A stretch of 64,000 bases of DNA, from NCBI RefSeq assembly GCF_910591885.1, contig NW_025963581.1, positions 434,001 to 498,000 on the forward strand. The letters are read 5' to 3'. Shown piece after piece: positions 1 through 12,579 of this stretch. Source of the DNA: Bombus terrestris (Eukaryota > Arthropoda > Insecta > Hymenoptera > Apidae). The notes under the pieces are model-generated. The model did not search any database. It saw nothing but the letters and a program-made list of their open reading frames with translations, and was not told the origin of the DNA. The translations under genes were made by a program, and so were the position numbers. Position 1 is the first letter of the stretch. Each line of letters opens with the position of its first letter.

Positions 1-1290
1 CAACGTGGGACAACGTGGGAAAACATGGAACAACGTGGGACAACGTGGGACAACGTGGGACAACGTGGGACAACGTGGGACACCGTTGGACACCGTTGGA
101 CATCGTTGGACACCGTTGGACACCGTGGGACAACGTGGGACAACGTGGGACAACGTGGGACAACGTGGGACAACGTGGGACAACGTGGGACAACGTGGGA
201 CAACGTGGGACAACGTGGGACAACGTGGGACAACGTGGGACAACGTGGGACAACGTGGGACAACGTGGGACAACGTGGGACACCGTTGGACATCGTTGGA
301 CACCGTGGGACAACGTGGGACAACGTGGGACACCGTTGGACACCGTTGGACATCGTTGGACACCGTTGGACACCGTGGGACAACGTGGGACAACGTGGGA
401 CAACGTGGGACAACGTGGGACAACGTGGGACAACGTGGGACAACGTGGGACAACGTGGGACAACGTGGGACAACGTGGGACACCGTTGGACACCGTTGGA
501 CACCGTTGGACATCGGTGGACATCGTGGGACACCGTTGGACACCGTTGGACATCGTTGGACACCGTTGGACACCGTGGGACAACGTGGGACAACGTGGGA
601 CAACGTGGGACAACGTGGGACAACGTGGGACAACGTGGGACAACGTGGGACACCGTTGAACACCGTGGGACACCGTTGGACAACGTGGGACAACGTGGGA
701 CAACGTGGGACAACGTGGGACACCGTTGGACACCGTGGGACACCGTTGGACACCGTTGGACATCGTTGGACACCGTTGGACACCGTGGGACAACGTGGGA
801 CAACGTGGGACAACGTGGGACAACGTGGGACAACGTGGGACAACGTGGGACAACGTGGGACAACGTGGGACAACGTGGGACAACGTGGGACAACGTGGGA
901 CAACGTGGGACAACGTGGGACACCGTTGGACATCGTTGGACACCGTGGGACAACGTGGGACAACGTGGGACACCGTGGGACACCGTTGGACACCGTTGGA
1001 CATCGTTGGACACCGTGGGACAACGTGAGACAACGTGGGACACCGTTGGACACCGTGGGACAACGTGGGACAACGTGGGACAACGTGGGACAACGTGGGA
1101 CAACGTGGGACAACGTAGGACAACGTGGGACAACGTGGGACACCGTTGGACATCGTTGGACAACGTGGGACATCGTGGGACAACGTGGGACAACGTGGGA
1201 CAACGTGGGACAACGTGGGACACCGTTGGACATCGTTGGACACCGTGGGACAACGTGGGACAACGTGGGACACCGTTGGACACCGTTGGA
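1..1290 (+). repeat. Higher-order block of ~1.3 kb, copy 1
   Basis: This stretch is collinear with 2220-3539. Paired markers are AAACATGGAA (21 and 2240), CATCGGTGGA (511 and 2760), CACCGTTGAA (651 and 2900), CAACGTGAGA (1021 and 3270) and CAACGTAGGA (1111 and 3360). All pairs but the first lie exactly 2,249 bp apart, which is 225 units minus the single base lost at 1351. The two blocks diverge at about 1291, where CACCGTTGGA replaces CATCGTTGGA. No gene is present. Confidence 0.85.
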
Positions 1291-1350
1291 CACCGTTGGA
1301 CACCGTGGGACACCGTTGGACACCGTTGGACATCGTTGGACACCGTGGGA

Positions 1351-1369
1351 CAACGTGGAAAACGTGGGA
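1351..1369 (+). repeat. 9-bp slipped unit (phase change 1)
   Basis: A unit reading CAACGTGGA, one G short, is followed by AAACGTGGGA. The register moves by one base for the next 17 kb. The same defect with the same neighbours (a downstream CAACCTGGGA, then AAACATGGGA) recurs at 18360 and 27089, so the three are copies of one original deletion. Confidence 0.95.
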
Positions 1370-2219
1370 CACCGTTGGACAACGTGGGACACCGTGGGAC
1401 ACCGTTGGACATCGTTGGACACCGTGGGACAACGTGGGACAACCTGGGACAACGTGGGAAAACATGGGACACCGTTGGACATCGTTGGACACCTTTGGAC
1501 ACCGTGGGACAACGTGGGACAACGTGGGACAACGTGGGACAACGTGGGACAACGTGGGACATCGTGGGACAACGTGGGACAACGTGGGACAACGTGGGAC
1601 AACGTGGGACACCGTTGGACATCGTTGGACACCGTGGGACAACGTGGGACAACGTGGGACAACGTGGGACACCGTTGGACACCGTTGGACATCGTTGGAC
1701 ACCGTTGGACCCCGTGGGACAACGTGGGACAACGTGGGACAACGTGGGACAACGTGGGACAACGTGGGACAACGTGGGACAACGTGGGACAACGTGGGAC
1801 AACGTGGGACATCGTGGGACAACGTGGGACAACGTGGGACAACGTGGGACAACGTGGGACACCGTTGGACAACGTGGGACACCGTTGGACATCGTTGGAC
1901 ACCGTGGGACAACGTGGGACATCGTGGGACAACGTGGGACACCGTTGGACACCGTTGGACATCGTTGGACATCGTTGGACATCGTGGGACACCGTTGGAC
2001 ATCGTTGGACATCGTTGGACACCTTTGGACATCGTTGGACATCGTTGGACATCGTTGGACACCGTTGGACACCGTTGGACACCGTTGGACACCGTTGGAC
2101 ATCGGTGGACATCGTGGGACACCGTTGGACACCGTTGGACATCGTTGGACACCGTTGGACACCGTGGGACAACGTGGGACAACGTGGGACAACGTGGGAC
2201 AACGTGGGACAACGTGGGA

Positions 2220-3539
2220 CAACGTGGGACAACGTGGGAAAACATGGAACAACGTGGGACAACGTGGGACAACGTGGGACAACGTGGGACAACGTGGGAC
2301 ACCGTTGGACACCGTTGGACATCGTTGGACACCGTTGGACACCGTGGGCCAACGTGGGACAACGTGGGACAACGTGGGACAACGTGGGACAACGTGGGAC
2401 AACGTGGGACAACGTGGGACAACGTGGGACAACGTGGGACAACGTGGGACAACGTGGGACAACGTGGGACAACGTGGGACAACGTGGGACAACGTGGGAC
2501 ACCGTTGGACATCGTTGGACACCGTGGGACAACGTGGGACAACGTGGGACACCGTTGGACACCGTTGGACATCGTTGGACACCGTTGGACACCGTGGGAC
2601 AACGTGGGACAACGTGGGACAACGTGGGACAACGTGGGACAACGTGGGACAACGTGGGACAACGTGGGACAACGTGGGACAACGTGGGACAACGTGGGAC
2701 AACGTGGGACAACGTGGGACAACGTGGGACACCGTTGGACACCGTTGGACACCGTTGGACATCGGTGGACATCGTGGGACACCGTTGGACACCGTTGGAC
2801 ATCGTTGGACACCGTTGGACACCGTGGGACAACGTGGGACAACGTGGGACAACGTGGGACAACGTGGGACAACGTGGGACAACGTGGGACAACGTGGGAC
2901 ACCGTTGAACACCGTGGGACACCGTTGGACAACGTGGGACAACGTGGGACAACGTGGGACAACGTGGGACACCGTTGGACACCGTGGGACACCGTTGGAC
3001 ACCGTTGGACATCGTTGGACACCGTTGGACACCGTGGGACAACGTGGGACAACGTGGGACAACGTGGGACAACGTGGGACAACGTGGGACAACGTGGGAC
3101 AACGTGGGACAACGTGGGACAACGTGGGACAACGTGGGACAACGTGGGACAACGTGGGACAACGTGGGACACCGTTGGACATCGTTGGACACCGTGGGAC
3201 AACGTGGGACAACGTGGGACACCGTGGGACACCGTTGGACACCGTTGGACATCGTTGGACACCGTGGGACAACGTGAGACAACGTGGGACACCGTTGGAC
3301 ACCGTGGGACAACGTGGGACAACGTGGGACAACGTGGGACAACGTGGGACAACGTGGGACAACGTAGGACAACGTGGGACAACGTGGGACACCGTTGGAC
3401 ATCGTTGGACAACGTGGGACATCGTGGGACAACGTGGGACAACGTGGGACAACGTGGGACAACGTGGGACACCGTTGGACATCGTTGGACACCGTGGGAC
3501 AACGTGGGACAACGTGGGACACCGTTGGACACCGTTGGA
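2220..3539 (+). repeat. Higher-order block of ~1.3 kb, copy 2
   Basis: Partner of 1-1290, offset 2,249 bp (2,219 at the far left, a three-unit difference). It overlaps the 5.1 kb block, so its left part is shared locally and its right part is shared with copies at about 19.2-20.5 kb and 27.9-29.2 kb. This mosaic relationship is what repeated unequal exchange produces. Confidence 0.8.
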
Positions 3540-6460
3540 CATCGTTGGACACCGTTGGACACCGTGGGACAACGTGGGACAACGTGGGACAACGTGGGAC
3601 AACGTGGGACAACGTGGGACAACGTGGGACACCGTTGCACACCGTGGGACACCGTTGGACACCGTTGGACATCGTTGGACATCGTTGGACATCGTGGGAC
3701 ACCGTTGGACACCGTTGGACATCGTTGGACACCGTTGGACACCGTGGGACAACGTGGGACAACGTGGGACAACGTGGGACACCGTTGGACATCGTTGGAC
3801 ACCTTTGGACACCGTGGGACAACATGGGACAACGTGGGACAACGTGGGACAACGTGGGACAACGTGGGACAACGTGGGACAACGTGGGACAGCGTGGGAC
3901 AACGTGGGACATCGTTGGACACCGTTGGACACCGTGGGACAACGTGGGACAACGTGGGACAACGTGGGACAACGTGGGACAACGTGGGACAACGTGGGAC
4001 AACGTGGGACAACGTGGGACAACGTGGGACATCGTGGGACAACGTGGGACAACGTGGGACAACGTGGGACAACGTGGGACAACGTGGGACAACGTGGGAC
4101 AACGTGGGACAACGTGGGACAACGTGGGACAACGTGGGACAACGTGGGACAACGTGGGACAACGTGGGACAACGTGGGACAACGTGGGACAACGTGGGAC
4201 AACGTGGGACAACGTGGGACAACGTGGGACAACGTGGGACAACGTGGGACAACGTGGGACAACGTGGGACACCGTTGGACACCGTTGGACACCGTTGGAC
4301 ATCGGTGGACATCGTGGGACACCGTTGGACACCGTTGGACACCGTTGGACAACGTGGGACAACGTGGGACAACGTGGGACAACGTGGGACAACGTGGGAC
4401 AACGTGGGACACCGTTGGACACCGTGGGACACCGTTGGACAACGTGGGACAACGTGGGACAACGTGGGACAACGTGGGACAACGTGGGAAACCATGGAAC
4501 AACGTGGGACAACGTGGGACACCGTTGGACAACGTTGGACACCGTGGGACAACGTGGGACAACGTGGGACACCGTTGGACACCGTTGGACATCGTTGGAC
4601 ACCGTTGGACACCGTGGGACAACGTGGGACAACGTGGGACACCGTTGGACACCGTTGGACATCGTTGGACACCGTTGGACACCGTGGGACAACGTGGGAC
4701 AACGTGGGACAACGTGGGACAACGTGGGACAACGTGGGACAACGTGGGACAACGTGGGACAACGTGGGACAACGTGGGACAACGTGGGACAACGTGGGAC
4801 AACGTGGGACAACGTGGGACACCGTTGGACACCGTTGGACACCGTTGGACATCGGTGGACATCGTGGGACACCGTTGGACACCGTTGGACACCGTTGGAC
4901 ATCGTTGGACACCGTTGGACACCGTGGGACAACGTGGGACAACGTGGGACAACGTGGGACAACGTGGGACAACGTGGGACAACGTGGGACAACGTGGGAC
5001 ACCGTTGGACACCGTGGGACACCGTTGGACAACGTGGGACAACGTGGGACAACGTGGGACAACGTGGGACAACGTGGGAAACCATGGAACAACGTGGGAC
5101 AACGTGGGACACCGTTGGACAACGTTGGACACCGTGGGACAACGTGGGACAACGTGGGACACCGTTGGACACCGTTGGACATCGTTGGACACCGTTGGAC
5201 ACCGTGGGACAACGTGGGACAACGTGGGACAACGTGGGACAACGTGGGACAACGTGGGACAACGTGGGACAACGTGGGACACCGTTGGACACCGTGGGAC
5301 ACCGTTGGACACCGTTGGACATCGTTGGACATCGTTGGACATCGTTGGACACCGTTGGACACCGTTGGACACCGTTGGACACCGTTGGACATCGGTGGAC
5401 ATCGTAGGACACCGTTGGACACCGTGGGACAACGTGGGACAACGTGGGACAACGTGGGACAACGTGGGACAACGTGGGACAACGTGGGACAACGTGGGAC
5501 AACGTGGGACAACGTGGGACAACGTGGGACAACGTGGGACAACGTGGGACAACGTGGGACAACGTGGGACACCGTTGGACATCGTTGGACACCGTGGGAC
5601 AACGTGGGACAACGTGGGACAACGTGGGACACCGTTGGACACCGTTGGACATCGTTGGACATCGTTGGACATCGTGGGACACCGTTGGACATCGTTGGAC
5701 ATCGTTGGACACCGTTGGACATCGTTGGACATCGTTGGACATCGTTGGACACCGTTGCACACCGTTGGACACCGTTGGACAACGTGGGACAACGTGGGAC
5801 AACGTGGGACAACGTGGGACACCGTTGGACACCGTGGGACACCGTTGGACACCGTTGGACATCGTTGGACACCGTGGGACAACGTGGGACAACGTGGGAA
5901 AACATGGAACAACGTGGGACACCGTGGGACAACGTGGGACAACGTGGGACACCGTGGGACACCGTTGGACACCGTGGGACAACGTGGGACAACGTGGGAC
6001 ACCGTTGCACACCGTTGGACATCGTTGGACACCGTTGGACACCGTGGGACAACGTGGGACAGCGTGGGACAACGTGGGACAACGTGGGACAACGTGGGAC
6101 AACGTGGGACAACGTGGGACAACGTGGGACAACGTGGGACAATGTGGGACAACGTGGGACAACGTGGGACAACGTGGGACACCGTTGGACATCGTTGGAC
6201 ACCGTGGGACAACGTGGGACAACGTGGGACACCGTGGGACACCGTTGGACACCGTTGGACATCGTTGGACACCGTGGGACAACGTGAGACAACGTGGGAC
6301 ACCTTTGGACACCGTGGGACAACGTGGGACAACGTGGGACAACGTGGGACAACGTGGGACAACGTGGGACAACGTAGGACAACGTGGGACAACGTGGGAC
6401 ACCGTTGGACATCGTTGGACAACGTGGGACATCGTTGGACACCGTGGGACAACGTGAGAC

Positions 6461-6829
6461 AACGTGGGACACCGTTGGACACCGTGGGACAACGTGGGAC
6501 AACGTGGGACAACGTGGGACAACGAGGGACAACGTGGGACAACGTGGGACAACGTGGGACAACGTGGGACAACGTGGGACAACGTGGGACAACGTGGGAC
6601 AACGTGGGACAACGTGGGACAACGTGGGACACCGTTGGACATCGTTGGACAACGTGGGACATCGTGGGACAACGTGGGACAACGTGGGACAACGTGGGAC
6701 AACGTGGGACACCGTTGGACATCGTTGGACACCGTGGGACAACGTGGGACAACGTGGGACACCGTTGGACACCGTTGGACATCGTTGGACACCGTTGGAC
6801 ACCGTGGGACAACGTGGGACAACGTGGGA
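6461..6829 (+). repeat. Linker of near-pure consensus units
   Basis: This stretch joins the 5.1 kb block to the 1.82 kb tandem pair. After CACCGTTGGA-CACCGTGGGA it is an almost pure consensus run from about 6490 to 6629, broken by one private unit CAACGAGGGA at 6520. The order CACCGTTGGA, CATCGTTGGA, CAACGTGGGA, CATCGTGGGA then follows; elsewhere this usually comes two units after CAACGTAGGA. Nothing else is seen. Confidence 0.8.
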
Positions 6830-8649
6830 CAACGTGGGACAACGTGGGACAACGTGGGACAACGTGGGACACCGTTGCACACCGTGGGACACCGTTGGAC
6901 ACCGTTGGACATCGTTGGACATCGTTGGACATCGTGGGACACCGTTGGACACCGTTGGACATCGTTGGACACCGTTGGACACCGTGGGACAACGTGGGAC
7001 AACGTGGGACAACGTGGGACACCGTTGGACATCGTTGGACACCTTTGGACACCGTGGGACAACGTGGGACAACGTGGGACAACGTGGGACAACGTGGGAC
7101 AACGTGGGACAACGTGGGACAACGTGGGACAACGTGGGACAACGTGGGACAGCGTGGGACAACGTGGGACATCGTTGGACACCGTTGGACACCGTGGGAC
7201 AACGTGGGACAACGTGGGACAACGTGGGACAACGTGGGACAACGTGGGACAACGTGGGACAACGTGGGACAACGTGGGACATCGTGGGACAACGTGGGAC
7301 AACGTGGGACAACGTGGGACAACGTGGGACAACGTGGGACAACGTGGGACAACGTGGGACAACGTGGGACAACGTGGGACAACGTGGGACAACGTGGGAC
7401 AACGTGGGACAACGTGGGACAACGTGGGACAACGTGGGACAACGTGGGACAACGTGGGACAACGTGGGACAACGTGGGACAACGTGGGACAACGTGGGAC
7501 AACGTGGGACAACGTGGGACACCGTTGGACACCGTTGGACACCGTTGGACATCGGTGGACATCGTGGGACACCGTTGGACACCGTTGGACACCGTTGGAC
7601 ATCGTTGGACACCGTTGGACACCGTGGGACAACGTGGGACAACGTGGGACAACGTGGGACAACGTTGGACATCGTTGGACACCGTTGGACACCGTGGGAC
7701 AACGTGGGACAACGTGGGACACCGTTGGACACCGTGGGACACCGTTGGACACCGTTGGACATCGTTGGACACCGTGGGACAACGTGGGACAACGTGGGAA
7801 AACATGGAACAACGTGGGACAACGTGGGACAACGTGGGACAACGTGGGACACCGTTGGACAACGTTGGACACCGTGGGACAACGTGGGACAACGTGGGAC
7901 ACCGTTGGACACCGTTGGACATCGTTGGACACCGTTGGACACCGTGGGACAACGTGGGACAACGTGGGACAACGTGGGACAACGTGGGACAACGTGGGAC
8001 AACGTGGGACAACGTGGGACACCGTTGGACACCGTGGGACACCGTTGGACACCGTTGGACATCGTTGGACATCGTTGGACATCGTTGGACACCGTTGGAC
8101 ACCGTTGGACACCGTTGGACACCGTTGGACATCGGTGGACATCGTGGGACACCGTTGGACACCGTGGGACAACGTGGGACAACGTGGGACAACGTGGGAC
8201 AACGTGGGACAACGTGGGACAACGTGGGACAACGTGGGACAACGTGGGACAACGTGGGACAACGTGGGACAACGTGGGACAACGTGGGACAACGTGGGAC
8301 AACGTGGGACACCGTTGGACATCGTTGGACACCGTGGGACAACGTGGGACAACGTGGGACAACGTGGGACACCGTTGGACACCGTTGGACATCGTTGGAC
8401 ATCGTTGGACATCGTGGGACACCGTTGGACATCGTTGGACATCGTTGGACACCGTTGGACATCGTTGGACATCGTTGGACATCGTTGGACACCGTTGGAC
8501 ACCGTTGGACACCGTTGGACAACGTGGGACAACGTGGGACAACGTGGGACAACGTGGGACACCGTTGGACACCGTGGGACACCGTTGGACACCGTTGGAC
8601 ATCGTTGGACACCGTGGGACAACGTGGGACAACGTGGGAAAACATGGAA
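6830..8649 (+). repeat. 1,820-bp tandem duplication, copy 1
   Basis: 182 units that recur directly downstream. Matched markers at exactly +1,820 are CACCGTTGCA (6870 and 8690), CATCGTGGGA (7280 and 9100), CATCGGTGGA (7550 and 9370) and AAACATGGAA (7800 and 9620; 8640 and 10460). The left breakpoint is inferred where the AAACATGGAA unit before 8650 has no counterpart before 6830. Confidence 0.88.
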
Positions 8650-10509
8650 CAACGTGGGACAACGTGGGACAACGTGGGACAACGTGGGACACCGTTGCAC
8701 ACCGTGGGACACCGTTGGACACCGTTGGACATCGTTGGACATCGTTGGACATCGTGGGACACCGTTGGACACCGTTGGACATCGTTGGACACCGTTGGAC
8801 ACCGTGGGACAACGTGGGACAACGTGGGACAACGTGGGACACCGTTGGACATCGTTGGACACCTTTGGACACCGTGGGACAACGTGGGACAACGTGGGAC
8901 AACGTGGGACAACGTGGGACAACGTGGGACAACGTGGGACAACGTGGGACAACGTGGGACAACGTGGGACAGCGTGGGACAACGTGGGACATCGTTGGAC
9001 ACCGTTGGACACCGTGGGACAACGTGGGACAACGTGGGACAACGTGGGACAACGTGGGACAACGTGGGACAACGTGGGACAACGTGGGACAACGTGGGAC
9101 ATCGTGGGACAACGTGGGACAACGTGGGACAACGTGGGACAACGTGGGACAACGTGGGACAACGTGGGACAACGTGGGACAACGTGGGACAACGTGGGAC
9201 AACGTGGGACAACGTGGGACAACGTGGGACAACGTGGGACAACGTGGGACAACGTGGGACAACGTGGGACAACGTGGGACAACGTGGGACAACGTGGGAC
9301 AACGTGGGACAACGTGGGACAACGTGGGACAACGTGGGACACCGTTGGACACCGTTGGACACCGTTGGACATCGGTGGACATCGTGGGACACCGTTGGAC
9401 ACCGTTGGACACCGTTGGACATCGTTGGACACCGTTGGACACCGTGGGACAACGTGGGACAACGTGGGACAACGTGGGACAACGTTGGACATCGTTGGAC
9501 ACCGTTGGACACCGTGGGACAACGTGGGACAACGTGGGACACCGTTGGACACCGTGGGACACCGTTGGACACCGTTGGACATCGTTGGACACCGTGGGAC
9601 AACGTGGGACAACGTGGGAAAACATGGAACAACGTGGGACAACGTGGGACAACGTGGGACAACGTGGGACACCGTTGGACAACGTTGGACACCGTGGGAC
9701 AACGTGGGACAACGTGGGACACCGTTGGACACCGTTGGACATCGTTGGACACCGTTGGACACCGTGGGACAACGTGGGACAACGTGGGACAACGTGGGAC
9801 AACGTGGGACAACGTGGGACAACGTGGGACAACGTGGGACACCGTTGGACACCGTGGGACACCGTTGGACACCGTTGGACATCGTTGGACATCGTTGGAC
9901 ATCGTTGGACACCGTTGGACACCGTTGGACACCGTTGGACACCGTTGGACATCGGTGGACATCGTGGGACACCGTTGGACACCGTGGGACAACGTGGGAC
10001 AACGTGGGACAACGTGGGACAACGTGGGACAACGTGGGACAACGTGGGACAACGTGGGACAACGTGGGACAACGTGGGACAACGTGGGACAACGTGGGAC
10101 AACGTGGGACAACGTGGGACAACGTGGGACACCGTTGGACATCGTTGGACACCGTGGGACAACGTGGGACAACGTGGGACAACGTGGGACACCGTTGGAC
10201 ACCGTTGGACATCGTTGGACATCGTTGGACATCGTGGGACACCGTTGGACATCGTTGGACATCGTTGGACACCGTTGGACATCGTTGGACATCGTTGGAC
10301 ATCGTTGGACACCGTTGGACACCGTTGGACACCGTTGGACAACGTGGGACAACGTGGGACAACGTGGGACAACGTGGGACACCGTTGGACACCGTGGGAC
10401 ACCGTTGGACACCGTTGGACATCGTTGGACACCGTGGGACAACGTGGGACAACGTGGGAAAACATGGAACAACGTGGGACAACGTGGGACAACGTGGGAC
10501 AACGTGGGA
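8650..10509 (+). repeat. 1,820-bp tandem duplication, copy 2
   Basis: Second copy of the 182-unit block, identical to the first at every marker checked. Homology stops where CACCGTTGCA (8690) is replaced by CACCGTTGGA (10510). It overlaps the start of the 3.1 kb tandem pair, so duplication events are stacked here. The stretch from about 8660 to 11790 is also found at 32450-35580. Confidence 0.85.
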
Positions 10510-12579
10510 CACCGTTGGACATCGTTGGACACCGTGGGACAACGTGGGACAACGTGGGACACCGTTGGACACCGTTGGACATCGTTGGACACCGTTGGAC
10601 ACCGTGGGACAACGTGGGACAGCGTGGGACAACGTGGGACAACGTGGGACAACGTGGGACAACGTGGGACAACGTGGGACAACGTGGGACAACGTGGGAC
10701 AACGTGGGACAACGTGGGACAACGTGGGACAACGTGGGACACCGTTGGACATCGTTGGACACCGTGGGACAACGTGGGACAACGTGGGACACCGTGGGAC
10801 ACCGTTGGACACCGTTGGACATCGTTGGACACCGTGGGACAACGTGAGACAACGTGGGACACCTTTGGACACCGTGGGACAACGTGGGACAACGTGGGAC
10901 AACGTGGGACAACGTGGGACAACGTGGGACAACGTAGGACAACGTGGGACAACGTGGGACACCGTTGGACATCGTTGGACAACGTGGGACATCGTGGGAC
11001 AACGTGGGACAACGTGGGACAACGTGGGACAACGTGGGACACCGTTGGACATCGTTGGACACCGTGGGACAACGTGGGACAACGTGGGACACCGTTGGAC
11101 ACCGTTGGACATCGTTGGACACCGTTGGACACCGTGGGACAACGTGGGACAACGTGGGACAACGTGGGACAACGTGGGACAACGTGGGACAACGTGGGAC
11201 AACGTGGGACACCGTTGCACACCGTGGGACACCGTTGGACACCGTTGGACATCGTTGGACATCGTTGGACATCGTGGGACACCGTTGGACACCGTTGGAC
11301 ATCGTTGGACACCGTTGGACACCGTGGGACAACGTGGGACAACGTGGGACAACGTGGGACACCGTTGGACATCGTTGGACACCTTTGGACACCGTGGGAC
11401 AACGTGGGACAACGTGGGACAACGTGGGACAACGTGGGACAACGTGGGACAACGTGGGACAACGTGGGACAACGTGGGACAACGTGGGACATCGTTGGAC
11501 ACCGTTGGACATCGTTGGACAACGTGGGACATCGTGGGACAACGTGGGACAACGTGGGACAACGTGGGACAACGTGGGACACCGTTGGACATCGTTGGAC
11601 ACCGTGGGACAACGTGGGACAACGTGGGACACCGTTGGACACCGTTGGACATCGTTGGACACCGTTGGACACCGTGGGACAACGTGGGACAACGTGGGAC
11701 AACGTGGGACAACGTGGGACAACGTGGGACAACGTGGGACAACGTGGGACAACGTGGGACAACGTGGGACAACGTGGGACAACGTGGGACAACGTGGGAC
11801 AACGTGGGAAACCATGGAACAACGTGGGACAACGTGGGACACCGTTGGACATCGTTGGACACCGTGGGACATCGGTGGACATCGTGGGACACCGTTGGAC
11901 ACCGTTGGACATCGTTGGACACCGTTGGACACCGTGGGACAACGTGGGACAACGTGGGACAACGTGGGACAACGTGGGACAACGTGGGACAACGTGGGAC
12001 AACGTGGGACAACGTGGGACAACGTGGGACAACGTGGGACAACGTGGGACAACGTGGGACAACGTGGGACAACGTGGGACAAGGTGGGACAAGGTGGGAC
12101 AACGTGGGACAACGTGGGACAACGTGGGACAACGTGGGACAACGTGGGACAACGTGGGACACCGTTGGACATCGTTGGACACCGTGGGACAACGTGGGAC
12201 AACGTGGGACACCGTGGGACACCGTTGGACACCGTTGGACATCGTTGGACACCGTTGGACACCGTGGGACAACGTGGGAAAACGTGGGACAACGTGGGAC
12301 ACCGTTGGACATCGTTGGACACCTTTGGACACCGTGGGACAACGTGGGACAACGTGGGACATCGTTGGACACCGTTGGACACCGTGGGACAACGTGGGAC
12401 AACGTGGGACAACGTGGGACAACGTGGGACAACGTGGGACAACGTTGGACACCGTGGGACAACGTGGGACAACGTGGGACATCGTGGGACAACGTGGGAC
12501 AACGTGGGACAACGTGGGACAACGTGGGACAACGTGGGACAACGTGGGACAACGTGGGACAACGTGGGACAACGTGGGA
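9480..12579 (+). repeat. 3,100-bp tandem duplication, copy 1
   Basis: 310 units bounded by CAACGTTGGA at 9480 and 12580. All markers recur 3,100 bp later: AAACATGGAA (9620, 10460), CAGCGTGGGA (10620), CAACGTGAGA (10840), CAACGTAGGA (10930), CACCGTTGCA (11210), AACCATGGAA (11810), paired CAAGGTGGGA (12080, 12090) and CAACGTTGGA (12440). This is one of the cleanest higher-order pairs in the window. Confidence 0.92.
9620..10847 (+). repeat. 1,228-bp module with paired AAACATGGAA markers
   Basis: The module starts at AAACATGGAA, has a second AAACATGGAA 840 bp on, and ends 387 bp later in CAACGTGAGA. The same spacing appears at 12720, 22359, 33408 and 40088, and with one unit fewer at 35888. Partial copies lie at 7800 (no terminal part) and 44418 (second half only). 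Confidence 0.88.

Larger units (their letters stand above)
1351..6460 (+). repeat. ~5.1 kb higher-order block, copy 1 (partner 27089-32140)
   Basis: Shared rare markers tie this block to 27089-32140: the 9-bp unit (1351 and 27089), CAACCTGGGA (1440 and 27178), CACCGTTGAA (2900 and 28608), CAACGTAGGA (3360 and 29068), a CATCGTAGGA found only in these two places (5400 and 31138), and CAATGTGGGA (6140 and 31868). Spacing stays between 25,708 and 25,738 bp and drifts only in steps of 10. The first ~2 kb is also shared with 18360-20870. One private change is CAACATGGGA at 3820. No gene is present. Confidence 0.85.
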